The position numbers and the translations under genes were made by a program. From positions 1-64,000 of the forward strand of contig JAGOMA010000002.1 in the NCBI GenBank assembly GCA_017993775.1: 64,000 nt of DNA, written 5' to 3'. Below the pieces are notes generated by a model. The model did not search any database. It was given only the letters and a program-made list of their open reading frames with translations, and had not been told where the DNA came from. Shown here piece by piece: positions 53,487 to 62,028 of the stretch; within the stretch, counting starts at the first letter, position 1, and each line of letters starts with the position of its first letter. The stretch is from Chloroflexota bacterium. GTDB lineage: Bacteria; Chloroflexota; Anaerolineae; Promineifilales; Promineifilaceae.

Positions 53487-53800
53487 CCATAGATTTGAAC
53501 ATCAATAAAACCAGATTGGCCCAACTATGTCAGCGCTACGGCGTTAGCCGGCTAGAAATCTTTGGCTCCGCTTCACGCTCCGATTTTAATCCTGGGCAGA
53601 GTGACCTGGATTTTTTGGTTAACTTCGACCAAAACGCTTCGGCGCTGGGAGCATTTGATAGATATTTTGGCTTGAAGGAAGCATTGGAAGAACTTTTTCA
53701 GCGCCCGGTAGATTTGATTGAGGAAGAAGCTATTCAGAACCCGTATTTCCGACGGGCGGTTGAGCAGGATAAGGTGCTGGTGTATGGACCTGAAAGCTAA
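53483..53800 (+). CDS. mntA: MNT-type minimal nucleotidyltransferase (antitoxin)
   Basis: A 105-residue nucleotidyltransferase. The signature GSASRSDFNPGQSDLDFLV (about 28-46) has GSxxR and DxD. Members AMPylate the paired HEPN toxin and so act as antitoxins. It overlaps the upstream glycosyltransferase (ATGA) and the HEPN gene downstream (17 bp), so all three may share a transcript. Typical length. Confidence 0.93.
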   Translation: MTIDLNINKTRLAQLCQRYGVSRLEIFGSASRSDFNPGQSDLDFLVNFDQNASALGAFDRYFGLKEALEELFQRPVDLIEEEAIQNPYFRRAVEQDKVLVYGPES

Positions 53801-54134
53801 AAAGTTGCTTTACGATCTCGATCAAGCTGTATCGTTAATCACCGAATTCACTCTGGGAAAAACCTTTCATGATTACGCTGGCGATTCTATGCTGCGTTCA
53901 GCCGTCGAACGACAGTTTGAGATTATCGGGGAGGCACTAAACCGACTTAAGCAGGTTGATGAAACTTTGCTTTCTCAATTGAGTGACTATCAACGCATTA
54001 TTTCTTTCCGTAATGTGTTGGCGCATGGGTATGACGTTATTTCCAATAGAATCGTGTGGGATATTATTCAGAATAGACTGCCCATTTTACGCCAGGAATT
54101 ACAAGAGATTAAGCGTCAAGCCGGTATGGACTGA
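53784..54134 (+). CDS. hepT: HEPN-domain RNase toxin (HepT-like)
   Basis: An all-helical 116-residue protein of the HEPN family. The catalytic RX4H is RNVLAH in SFRNVLAHGYD (about 74-84), the known RNase site; AVERQFEIIGEALNRL is typical of the DUF86/HepT group. The ATG at 53784 lies inside the end of the MNT gene. MNT and HEPN together form an MntA-HepT toxin-antitoxin module. A terminator follows. Confidence 0.93.
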   Translation: MDLKAKKLLYDLDQAVSLITEFTLGKTFHDYAGDSMLRSAVERQFEIIGEALNRLKQVDETLLSQLSDYQRIISFRNVLAHGYDVISNRIVWDIIQNRLPILRQELQEIKRQAGMD

Positions 54135-54160
54135 CGCCAGGAAATTTTTAGACAAATGTA

Positions 54161-54196
54161 AAAGCCCTCGCACTTCTATGGCTACGAGGGCTTTTT
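54161..54196 (+). terminator. Intrinsic terminator after the MNT/HEPN pair
   Basis: AAAGCCCTCG (54161-54170) pairs with CGAGGGCTTT (54185-54194), followed by T. It also faces the end of the VWA gene on the other strand. Confidence 0.9.
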
Positions 54197-54223
54197 GTTT
54201 TTAGGATGAATCTGTTGTTCGTT

Positions 54224-55609
54224 TTAGTCGCCGGCCAGGAGTTTGTCCACGGCCGTTGCCAACTGCGCCAGATTTCTTACCACATAAATCGAATCGACGG
54301 CTGTCGCGTATTCCAGCATATCGCTGTCGCCGCTGCCCCACTGCCGCTCCTGCTCCGGGCAAAACCAGATGACGCGGCGAGCGCGCTTTTGCAGGTCTTT
54401 GATCAGGTCGATGCGCGGCGAATTGTAGTTGTTACGGCCGTCACCCAACACGACGACGGTGGTACGGCCGTTCACCGCGCTCAGCCAATGGTGATAAAAC
54501 GTATCCAGGCTGCCGCCAAAATCGGTGGCGTAATGCCCCGGCGAACCCTTGTAAAAGGCGTCAAACACTTCCTGCGCCGCCTCGTCGGCTCGATGAGCAT
54601 TGAGTAAATGGCTCACTTCTTGCATGTCTGAGTAGTAGGCAAAACTGCGCGTCTTGGCCACCTGATCTTGCAGTTGGTAGATGAAAGTGAGCATAAATTC
54701 GGTGACGTGGAACATGGAGCGCGACATATCGCACATCAGCACCAGGCTGGGTTTGAGCTTGTTCTTTTTGAAACGCAGTTCCAACGGCACGCCGCCGTAG
54801 CGCTGATTGGCGCGAATGGTGGATTTGGAATCAAACTTGCCGCGTGTGCCCCGTTTGCGGCGCATGGCCGCGCGGGTGCGCAGTTGGGTAACCAGGCGGG
54901 CGACTTCTTTGCGGAGAACGGCCGTTTCCTCCTCCGACAACGCCGAAAACGGCTTGTGCATCAGGTCAGAGCCGTGCAAATCATCCGGGCGGTTGGCTCG
55001 CTGCTGAGCGATTTGCCTCCCAACCTGCTGCGCAACCTGTTCCGCCAGCGCCTCCCGGTTGGCTTCCACCACGCCCATCAATTGTTCGATGGCTTCCTGG
55101 CTCATGCCCATCTCTTGCAGCTTTTGATACAGCTCGCTTAACTGCTGCTCCAGGTGGCCCATGCCCATCTGTTGCAGCATACGCCGCGTTACCCAACGCG
55201 CTTCGCCGGGATTATCGGTCCACTGCGCCCCAGCCTGATTGGCTAACGCTTCCAATTCTTCTTTCGTCGGGCCTTCGCCGCTGGTCAGCCAATCCAGCAA
55301 GTCTTGCATCCGGCCGCTCAGAGCTTGCAGCGCGGCCTGGAGCATTTCCTGGTCGCCTTCGCTCAATTCCTCCAGGGCGTTTTGCAGCATCGGCCCGCCG
55401 CTGCCAAAATACAGCGGAAACAACTGGTCGAAAACAGCAAAATCCTGCGATTCTTTGATCAACGTGGCGCGCATGGAGGATTTGAAGATGGTTTTATCGG
55501 TAATGCCCAAGGCCTCGATGGCCCGCATGGCGTCCATCGACTCGGCCAGCGAAACCCGCACCCCGGCGGCGCGCATTCCCCGTACAAATTCAATAACTCG
55601 GTCGTCCAT
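54224..55609 (-). CDS. VWA-domain protein, CoxE-like
   Basis: A 461-residue protein with a helical N-terminal half, full of Gln/Glu/Ala, and a C-terminal von Willebrand A domain whose metal site is in VLMCDMSRSMFHVTEF (DxSxS, about 290-304). GDGRNNYNSPRIDLIKDL and RVIWFCPEQERQWGSGDSDM are typical of the CoxE/DUF58-like group. It follows a MoxR-type ATPase by 52 bp; MoxR-VWA pairs act as chaperones that insert metals or assemble enzymes, as CoxD-CoxE do for CO dehydrogenase. The ATG at 55609 is preferred to that at 55630, which lies in a repeat. Confidence 0.92.
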   Translation of the reverse strand: MDDRVIEFVRGMRAAGVRVSLAESMDAMRAIEALGITDKTIFKSSMRATLIKESQDFAVFDQLFPLYFGSGGPMLQNALEELSEGDQEMLQAALQALSGRMQDLLDWLTSGEGPTKEELEALANQAGAQWTDNPGEARWVTRRMLQQMGMGHLEQQLSELYQKLQEMGMSQEAIEQLMGVVEANREALAEQVAQQVGRQIAQQRANRPDDLHGSDLMHKPFSALSEEETAVLRKEVARLVTQLRTRAAMRRKRGTRGKFDSKSTIRANQRYGGVPLELRFKKNKLKPSLVLMCDMSRSMFHVTEFMLTFIYQLQDQVAKTRSFAYYSDMQEVSHLLNAHRADEAAQEVFDAFYKGSPGHYATDFGGSLDTFYHHWLSAVNGRTTVVVLGDGRNNYNSPRIDLIKDLQKRARRVIWFCPEQERQWGSGDSDMLEYATAVDSIYVVRNLAQLATAVDKLLAGD

Positions 55610-55617
55610 AAGATTCC

Positions 55618-55660
55618 CAAGAATTGGCAATTGTCAATTGCCAATTGCCAATTAACAATT
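55618..55660. repeat. AATTGGCAATTG repeat between MoxR and VWA genes
   Basis: GAATTGGCAATTGTCAATTGCCAATTGCCAATT is a chain of short palindromes; the same type (AATTG/CAATTG) is present inside the aroE insertion and at 60735-60785. Confidence 0.65.
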
Positions 55661-55661
55661 T

Positions 55662-56591
55662 TTAACGTTCTAAACGGCCGCGTTGGCTGCTGCCGCTGTT
55701 GCCCATCATGCGTTTGGCTTTGGCCACGTCGGTTTCATATTTCAGCAGCACGGTGAGGGTATTGCTGAGGGTTTTTTCATCAATAGCGCTGGCATTTAAC
55801 GTAACCAGGGCGCGCGCCCAATCCAACGTTTCGCTGATGGAGGGCACTTTGCGCAAATCCATGTTGCGTAGTTGGTGCACCACAGCCACCGCCTGCCGCG
55901 CCAACTCCGGGCTGAGATCAGGCACTTTCAGGCGCACAATGTCCAGCTCGGCGTCTTGGGCCGGGTAATCGACGTAGAGATAGAGACAGCGGCGCTTGAG
56001 CGCCTCGCTGAGTTCGCGGGTGTTGTTGCTGGTCAGCAGGACCATGGGTTGGTGTTTTGCAGCGATGGTGCCCAGTTCGGGCACGCTCACCTGGAAGTCG
56101 CTGAGCACTTCCAGCAGGAAGGCTTCAAATTCGACATCGGCGCGGTCGATCTCGTCAATCAGCAAGACAACCGGCTCGTCGGACATGAGGGCGGTGAGCA
56201 GGGGGCGGGGGAGGAGGAAATTTTCGGAGAAGAACACATCTTCTTCTTGCGCCAGCCGGTCGGCGGCTTCGGAGAGGCTTTGCACGTCGCCCAGGACTTT
56301 GTGTAGGGTTTCGCGCAAAAGCTGGGTATAGAGCATTTGTTTGGCGTATTCCCATTCGTAGAGGGCTTTGCTTTCGTCCAGTCCTTCGTAACATTGCAGG
56401 CGGATTAACGGCCGTCCAATCGCTTTGGCCCACGCTTTAGCCAACTCCGTCTTGCCTACCCCGGCCGGTCCTTCGGCCAGAATGGGCTTAGACAACGACT
56501 GCGCCAGAAAGGTGACAGTGCCTATCTCTTCTGAGGCGATGTACTGCTGCTTGCCCAATCGCTCACGAACATCGGCGATATCTTTGAACAT
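55662..56591 (-). CDS. MoxR-type AAA+ ATPase
   Basis: A 309-residue ATPase. Walker A is AEGPAGVGKTELAKAWA (about 39-55), Walker B VVLLIDEIDRAD (about 140-151), sensor 1 LLTSNNTRELSEALKRRC (about 184), and arginine-finger region. It begins VRERLGKQQYIASEEI. MoxR ATPases work with VWA proteins; the VWA gene follows directly. Ribosome-binding site is weak. It is not linked to a CO-dehydrogenase operon here, although an isolated CoxM-like gene lies at 25287. Confidence 0.95.
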   Translation of the reverse strand: MFKDIADVRERLGKQQYIASEEIGTVTFLAQSLSKPILAEGPAGVGKTELAKAWAKAIGRPLIRLQCYEGLDESKALYEWEYAKQMLYTQLLRETLHKVLGDVQSLSEAADRLAQEEDVFFSENFLLPRPLLTALMSDEPVVLLIDEIDRADVEFEAFLLEVLSDFQVSVPELGTIAAKHQPMVLLTSNNTRELSEALKRRCLYLYVDYPAQDAELDIVRLKVPDLSPELARQAVAVVHQLRNMDLRKVPSISETLDWARALVTLNASAIDEKTLSNTLTVLLKYETDVAKAKRMMGNSGSSQRGRLER

Positions 56592-56764
56592 GATGGTTCT
56601 CGCTCCATTTTTAATTTGCGGTTTCAGCCGCTAACGGCCTGAGGTTATGTTTGCGGGGGTACCGGTGTTGGGATCAATTGGGTGCATTGTAATGGGGATG
56701 GCAGAATCGGTAAAGCGGGAAACGGCCGTTTCTCATTTACAATTTACGATCAACAACCGCCTGT

Positions 56765-57637
56765 TCAAATGTCGTAGGCCAAAAACGCAACGGTCTCCTG
56801 ATGACGAAAACCAACGCTTTCATAGAGGGCGACGGCCGTGCGATTGGCCGCCCAGACGCCGATTTGCGCACGCTGGGCGCCGCGCCGCGCCAGTTGGTAG
56901 AGGGCCAGGGTCAGCAGGTAACGGCCGTATCCTTTCCCCTGCTCTTCCGCCACAATCCCAAGCGGCTCGATCTGCCCCAGACCCTTTTCCGGCCAGCGCA
57001 GCCAGGCAAACCCAATTGGCGCTGCGCCGCGCCGCAAAAACAGCACATCACGCGCCGCCGCCAGCTCGGCCGACATTTCGGTTTCGCTGTAAGGCTGATA
57101 CCAGGCAAAGGCGCGAAACGAAGCGTCGTAGAGGCGGCAAAACAAGCGGCTGGCCTGAGCGTGGGGCAAGGTATCCCAGGACAAATCCGACCGGTTGGCT
57201 GGCGGTAAACAATCGGCCAAATTATCTTTTGTCAGGAGCCATTCCTCATGCTCAACGGTGAAGTTGTGACGGCGCAAAAACTGGGCCGCCGGGCTTTGCA
57301 AATCGGCAAAGGCGCGGCTGATCTGGCGCACGGCCGTGCCCTGCAAATCTGCTATCACCTGCTGCAGCAGATGGCTGCCCAGCCCGCGCCGCTGCCACGC
57401 CGGCGCGATAAAGCCATCCAACTCATACAGGCCGGGCAGGCCGGACAGCGGCGCCACAGAGGCCATGCCCACCGGTTGGCCGGCGGCAAAAACAACCCAG
57501 ACACGGCCGTCTTCCTGCACAATCGCCCGCAGCCGCCCATCTAACGATCTGGCACTGACAGACGAGGCGGCGCTCAGATCGGCCGCCATCGGCGATTCGT
57601 ATTGTCCAACCGTTATGGGTGTGTCGGTGATAAACAT
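56765..57637 (-). CDS. Double-GNAT acetyltransferase
   Basis: Two acetyltransferase domains in tandem, 290 residues. The first has motif A APAWQRRGLGSHLLQQVIADL (about 81-100), the second motif A VAEEQGKGYGRYLLTLALYQLA (about 231-250) with VWAANRTAVALYESVGF. Mycothiol synthase has this layout but no other mycothiol gene is seen. Last gene of a four-gene operon, 4 bp after the next GNAT gene. Confidence 0.9.
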   Translation of the reverse strand: MFITDTPITVGQYESPMAADLSAASSVSARSLDGRLRAIVQEDGRVWVVFAAGQPVGMASVAPLSGLPGLYELDGFIAPAWQRRGLGSHLLQQVIADLQGTAVRQISRAFADLQSPAAQFLRRHNFTVEHEEWLLTKDNLADCLPPANRSDLSWDTLPHAQASRLFCRLYDASFRAFAWYQPYSETEMSAELAAARDVLFLRRGAAPIGFAWLRWPEKGLGQIEPLGIVAEEQGKGYGRYLLTLALYQLARRGAQRAQIGVWAANRTAVALYESVGFRHQETVAFLAYDI

Positions 57638-57641
57638 TATG

Positions 57642-58757
57642 TTATCCCAGCCTTGCCAGCAGCGCCGACCACGGCGCGCTGGTGTGAAGCGCCTGAAAAT
57701 GTTCGGACTGTTCTAATGCCAGGCGATCCGTAAAACCGGCGTCGATGGCCCGGTTTAGGTTAGTAAATACTTTGGTGCGATTGCCTACGTGGGCGTAAGC
57801 GCAGGCCGCATTCCAGAACAGCCAGATCGGGCCACCGCCTCGACTGAGCGCTTTTTCGTACCACACAATCGCTTCACGATATTGCCCCTGGCGAAAACGG
57901 CCGTTCCCATGCGCGCCGCAGTTGATAACCGGATCAAAAAAAGCGTAATAGGTGGGGTCTTCGTGGCGCAATTGAAAACCCAGATTTTGCGCCGCCGCCA
58001 CAGAAGGCTTGTTGTCGGCGTCGCAAATCCAGCCAATTTCGGTGTAGCCGCGCGCGGCGGCTTCGCGGATGGTGGCCGAAGCGGCGGCGCGCGCCAGCCC
58101 GCGCCGCTGGTAGTCTTCGACGGTTTCGATGCCCAGTTCGCAGCGCGTGCCGGTGTTGTACTCCGACATGCACCAGCCGACGATGCGCGTACCTAGCAGC
58201 ACGGCCGTGCCAAAACTGTTAGCCAGGAAATCTTGCACAGACGGCCGTTCCGACACCATTTCCTCGGTCACATACCCCAAATTTTCAATATGTGGATCGG
58301 CCAACAAGGCCGCGTCCACGCGACGCAGGGAAAAACCGTCCGGCAGGACTGGTTTCCAGGGGTGGCGGGTGGGGTCCAGGCGAAAAGAAAGCCGCTGGCC
58401 GACAAACGGATCTTTCCCGGCCAGCACCACGTCCATCACCCGCTCCCAGCCAGGCGTATAGATCAGCGTGAAGGCCCCGCCCGCCAAATTGGCGGCGATC
58501 ATGTGGGGATAATAACTCTCGTTCAGCAGGTGAGCCAGAGCGCGGTTAATGGTTTCGCGGCTGCGGTCGCCGGTCAGGAACAGGCGACGTTTGAACCAGG
58601 CTACGGCCGTTTTGGGCTTGCTTTTATCATCTACAAACAAGCGCCCCGGCGTCAGGCCGGCCAGAATAGAGTCGATGACCAGGTGATGGGTGAGCGGCGC
58701 GAACAACGGCCGTACATGCTCAAAATCCTCCCGCTCCAACTCGATTAAATCGGTCAT
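57642..58757 (-). CDS. GNAT acetyltransferase with C-terminal TPR-like tail
   Basis: A 371-residue protein with an N-terminal region of about 160 residues (LTHHLVIDSILAGLTPGRLFVDD), a GNAT domain with motif A VEDYQRRGLARAAASATIREA (about 211-231), and a C-terminal part YREAIVWYEKALSRG, a TPR-like unit. The operon order is NAD(P)-binding protein, aminoglycoside-phosphotransferase-like kinase, this gene, double-GNAT protein. It overlaps the kinase gene by 4 bp. Ribosome-binding site AAGGAA. Confidence 0.88.
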   Translation of the reverse strand: MTDLIELEREDFEHVRPLFAPLTHHLVIDSILAGLTPGRLFVDDKSKPKTAVAWFKRRLFLTGDRSRETINRALAHLLNESYYPHMIAANLAGGAFTLIYTPGWERVMDVVLAGKDPFVGQRLSFRLDPTRHPWKPVLPDGFSLRRVDAALLADPHIENLGYVTEEMVSERPSVQDFLANSFGTAVLLGTRIVGWCMSEYNTGTRCELGIETVEDYQRRGLARAAASATIREAAARGYTEIGWICDADNKPSVAAAQNLGFQLRHEDPTYYAFFDPVINCGAHGNGRFRQGQYREAIVWYEKALSRGGGPIWLFWNAACAYAHVGNRTKVFTNLNRAIDAGFTDRLALEQSEHFQALHTSAPWSALLARLG

Positions 58758-59764
58758 AAATTTCCTTCATTTGCTAAAAAGGCGGCTTCATCCACCACCG
58801 GCACATGGTGCTCGATACGTTGTAAACGGCCGTGTAGATACCGCATTGCCCAACTGTCATGTTCCAGGTTATCCGGGCCGTAATCGCGCATCAGGATCGT
58901 GTAAAGTTCAATTTCGCGCAGCTTCATGAAAGGCGCAATTTCCCGCAGCCAGACCGGATCAAGCTGGTTTTCCATCTGGTATCCCCGCCAAAATGCGCGC
59001 CAAAAAACGGCGGCAAAGGCGTCGGGGTCGGCATGATTGGCAACGGCGTAAAATAAAACCATCGCCAGATCATAGGCAAAATGGCCATAAACGCAATCGT
59101 CAAAATCGAAAAGGGTGATACGGCCGTCATCATCCACAAATAAATTCCCGGCATGTGCGTCCTGGTGGATCATGCCATAGGCGTCTGGCGTGCGCGGCAA
59201 AGCCTGCAAATGGGCCAGTACATCCAGGTAATGACGCGACATGAGGCCGCCGTCCTGAAGCAGCGTTTCGTGGGCGATCAGGTTGGCGGGAGCGTCCCAG
59301 GGCGGGCGCTGCCAGGCGGAATGGGCCGGTTGGTAGCGTTTGCTCAGGTGGTGAATACGGCCGAGGAGACGGCCGTATGTGCCAAAAAATGTCTCGTTCC
59401 ACTGGTCCGTCTGCCAGACCGGCCTCCCCTGAGCTTTCACAAAAGCCGTGGCCAAAAAATAATCGTCCTGCCCATCCGGGATGCGTTCCACCAGCTCACC
59501 ATTGGGCGAGAGGACCGCGCGGGCCACCCCAGCCCCGCCATCAGCCAGATAGTTGATCCAATCCACTTCGCCATGAACGAGGTCCGGGGTGCGGCGACGG
59601 CCGTGTCCCAGCCGCAAAATAAACGCGCCGCCATCCTTCACAAATTCAAACATAAAACTCTCAAATCCATCCAACAGGTGAATCTGGTCGGCGGCGATGC
59701 CATACCGTTCTCTGGCAGCGGCCAAAATCTCATCATTAAATCGCTCTCGAATGATTGGTTCCAT
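58754..59764 (-). CDS. APH-family phosphotransferase (aminoglycoside/choline kinase-like)
   Basis: Kinase-like fold, 336 residues. The Brenner motif is MIHQDAHAGNLFVDDDGRI (about 200-218) with catalytic Asp, and the DFDD metal site is in ITLFDFDDCVYGHFAYDLA (about 219-237). The N-terminal FEFVKDGGAFILRLGHG is the glycine-rich ATP loop area. Close to SrkA/homoserine-kinase-like members. Small-molecule or protein substrate unknown. Overlaps the GNAT gene by 4 bp; ribosome-binding site GAGGG. Confidence 0.92.
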   Translation of the reverse strand: MEPIIRERFNDEILAAARERYGIAADQIHLLDGFESFMFEFVKDGGAFILRLGHGRRRTPDLVHGEVDWINYLADGGAGVARAVLSPNGELVERIPDGQDDYFLATAFVKAQGRPVWQTDQWNETFFGTYGRLLGRIHHLSKRYQPAHSAWQRPPWDAPANLIAHETLLQDGGLMSRHYLDVLAHLQALPRTPDAYGMIHQDAHAGNLFVDDDGRITLFDFDDCVYGHFAYDLAMVLFYAVANHADPDAFAAVFWRAFWRGYQMENQLDPVWLREIAPFMKLREIELYTILMRDYGPDNLEHDSWAMRYLHGRLQRIEHHVPVVDEAAFLANEGNL

Positions 59765-59777
59765 GCCCTTTCCCTCA

Positions 59778-60644
59778 TCAACGGCGGAAGATGCGCCAGC
59801 GCAGGCCAGAACGGCCCAGGTAATTCAGGTTTTCTTGCAGCCGGGTGGGGCGAAACCCAAATTGACGCAAAATGCTGTCAAAATCGGCCACTTCCGGCAC
59901 AAAAAAACGATCCACAAAAAAATTGCTCACCGGCGGCCAAAACCACCAGCTAAACAAAGTGCGGGTAATCGGCCGCATCATAATAAGCGGAATCGGCAGC
60001 GGAATGCGCCAAATACCCATCACACCCATGATTTGGCGCAGCACTTCTTTATAAGGCAGCCGTTCCTCCCCGGCAATGGCGATGGTTTTGCCGCTCAGGT
60101 CTGGCCGGTCTACAGTCAGGGCAATGCAGCGGGCCAGGTCTTCAACCCAAACAGGCTGAAGCCATAATTTGCCGCCGCCCGGCAGCCACACCAGAGGCCA
60201 ACTCCACAAAACCAGAGTGGCGAGCATCTCAAAATAGCGGTCGCCAGGGCCATAGGCCGTGGCCGAACGGATGATGGTGTAGTTCAGGCCACTTTTTTTC
60301 ACCATGCGTTCGATGGTATCTTTTGCGCCCAACAAGGGATGGAGCGAGTTGGCGACAGCGCCCAGGCGGCTAACAAAGATAAAATGCTGGACGCCAGCGC
60401 GGCGGCAGCGGTCGATCAGACGTTCCGCGCCGTCGATGTCGACGTGCTGCAGCAGCCGTTTCCGACCACGCCCTTCCGAGCTGGCCAGATGGATGACCGT
60501 GTCGATGCCTTCGAGTTCAGCGCGCAGGGCGATGGCGTCGGTGAGACGGCCGTGATACGGCCGTGCCTCATGCCCAGACCGCGCCAGCCAGGCCATGACT
60601 GAGCGGCCCACAAATCCGGTGGCGCCTGTGACTAATATCTGCAT
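59778..60644 (-). CDS. NAD(P)-binding SDR-like protein
   Basis: Atypical short-chain dehydrogenase of 288 residues. ILVTGATGFVGRSVMAWLARSG is the dinucleotide-binding start (residues 3-24); IHLASSEGRGRKRLLQHVDIDGAERLID, FIFVSRLGAV and YTIIRSATAYGPGDRYFE follow. The C-terminal third is basic and hydrophobic (IWRIPLPIPLIMM), suggesting contact with the membrane. First gene of the operon; ribosome-binding site GGAG. Reaction unknown. Confidence 0.9.
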   Translation of the reverse strand: MQILVTGATGFVGRSVMAWLARSGHEARPYHGRLTDAIALRAELEGIDTVIHLASSEGRGRKRLLQHVDIDGAERLIDRCRRAGVQHFIFVSRLGAVANSLHPLLGAKDTIERMVKKSGLNYTIIRSATAYGPGDRYFEMLATLVLWSWPLVWLPGGGKLWLQPVWVEDLARCIALTVDRPDLSGKTIAIAGEERLPYKEVLRQIMGVMGIWRIPLPIPLIMMRPITRTLFSWWFWPPVSNFFVDRFFVPEVADFDSILRQFGFRPTRLQENLNYLGRSGLRWRIFRR

Positions 60645-60734
60645 GGGATCACTCCGAAGGGCTATTTTAGCGGGTGGCGGCCAGAAAAGGTAGGGCGGAG
60701 TGGAGACGGAAAGACAAGGAGCAGTGCAGACTGG

Positions 60735-60785
60735 ACGTTGGCAATTGGCGATTGGCCATGAACCATTGACAATTGATTGGCTGCA
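60735..60785. repeat. AATTGG/CAATTG spacer repeat
   Basis: GGCAATTGGCGATTGGCCATGAACC and CAATTGATTGG between divergent genes; related to the elements at 55618-55660 and in aroE. Confidence 0.5.
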
Positions 60786-60810
60786 TTAGGCATGTGGGGA
60801 GGGCTGTGGC

Positions 60811-60816
60811 TATAAT
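60811..60816 (+). promoter_or_regulatory. -10 box before the glycosyltransferase cluster
   Basis: TATAAT lies only 9 nt before the ATG at 60826. Transcription would begin at or near that ATG, so either the message is leaderless or translation starts at the TTG at 60844, which has AAGGAGAG 5 bp upstream. Confidence 0.6.
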
Positions 60817-60843
60817 CCAGCATTCATGGCAAGGAGAGAACGC

Positions 60844-62028
60844 TTGAAAGAAGAGGCAGCAGAGGCAGATAGATTGCGAATTTGCTATTTTGGCACCTAT
60901 CGGGCCAAGTACACCCGCAACCAAATCTTGATCAAAGGTCTGCGCGCCCAGCCCGGCGTGGTGGTCTACGAATGCCACAGCACACTCTGGCAGGGCATTG
61001 AGGACCGGGTGCAGCAGGCCAGCGGCGGCTGGCGACGGCCGTCCTTCTGGCGGCGCGTGGTGGGCGCATACTGGCGTTTGCTGCGCCAGCACGCCCAAAT
61101 GCCCCCCTACGACGTGATGCTCATCGGCTATCCGGGGCAGTTCGATGCCTACCTGGGCCGTCTGCTGGCCTGGCGGCGGCGCGTCCCCATGGCCCTGGAC
61201 ATCCTCATGTCCCTGCATCTGGTGGCCGAGGAACGCGGCCTGACGCAAAAAAGCCCCTTCACCGGCAAACTAATTTTTTGGCTGGAAAAAGGCGGCCTGA
61301 AGCTGCCCGACCGGCTGATTTCCGAAAATGGGGCCTATGAAGCGTATTACTGCGCCCAATTTGGCCTGCCGCCAGAGCGTTTCCGGCGCGTGCCGCACGG
61401 CGCAGACGACGCGGTGTACCATCCGCGCCCGGTGCAGCCGCCCGCCGATGAATTCCGCGTGACCTATCATGGCATGTATTTGCCATCACACGGCCTGGAG
61501 ACGGTGATGAGCGCGGCGAAACGGCTGCAAGACGCGGGGGAAACGGCCGTGCACTTCCATTTCTACGGCGACGGCCCAGAAAAAGCCGCCAGCGAACAGT
61601 TCGCCCAAAATCACACCCTGACCAACGTTACCTTTCACGGCTTTGTCAGCCGCGACGAACTGCTGGACGGGCTGGCGATGGCTCACGTGTGCCTGGGCGT
61701 TTTTGGCGAGACGCGCCAATCACACTACACCATCCAAAACAAAGTGTGGGAAGGATTGGCGATGGGGCGGCCGGTCATTTCCGGCGATTCCGCAGTGGTG
61801 GGCGAAGCGCTGACCGACCGGGAGCACATCTATCTGGTGCCGCGCAATGATCCGGCGGCGCTGGCCGATGGGCTTTTGGACCTGAAGCAGCGCCCGGCGC
61901 AGCGGGAACAAATGGCTCAGGCCGGTTATGCGCGGTATCTGGCCGGGAACTGCCCGGCGGCGATTGGGCGGCAGGCGGCGGCGGCGCTGGTTTCCTTGCT
62001 GCCGCCAGCAAAAATGGGGGCGCGGTGA
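60844..62028 (+). CDS. Family-4 glycosyltransferase
   Basis: GT-B enzyme for a surface glycan, 395 residues from the TTG. LRICYFGTYRAKYTRNQILIKGL starts the first Rossmann domain; the second carries the donor site HGMYLPSHGLETVMSAAKRL, FYGDGPEK and NKVWEGLAMGRPVISGDSAVVGE (EX7E, about 318-340). The TTG at 60844 follows AAGGAGAG by 5 bp; the ATG at 60826 is an alternative. It overlaps the next glycosyltransferase gene by one base. First gene of the polysaccharide cluster. Confidence 0.92.
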   Translation: MKEEAAEADRLRICYFGTYRAKYTRNQILIKGLRAQPGVVVYECHSTLWQGIEDRVQQASGGWRRPSFWRRVVGAYWRLLRQHAQMPPYDVMLIGYPGQFDAYLGRLLAWRRRVPMALDILMSLHLVAEERGLTQKSPFTGKLIFWLEKGGLKLPDRLISENGAYEAYYCAQFGLPPERFRRVPHGADDAVYHPRPVQPPADEFRVTYHGMYLPSHGLETVMSAAKRLQDAGETAVHFHFYGDGPEKAASEQFAQNHTLTNVTFHGFVSRDELLDGLAMAHVCLGVFGETRQSHYTIQNKVWEGLAMGRPVISGDSAVVGEALTDREHIYLVPRNDPAALADGLLDLKQRPAQREQMAQAGYARYLAGNCPAAIGRQAAAALVSLLPPAKMGAR

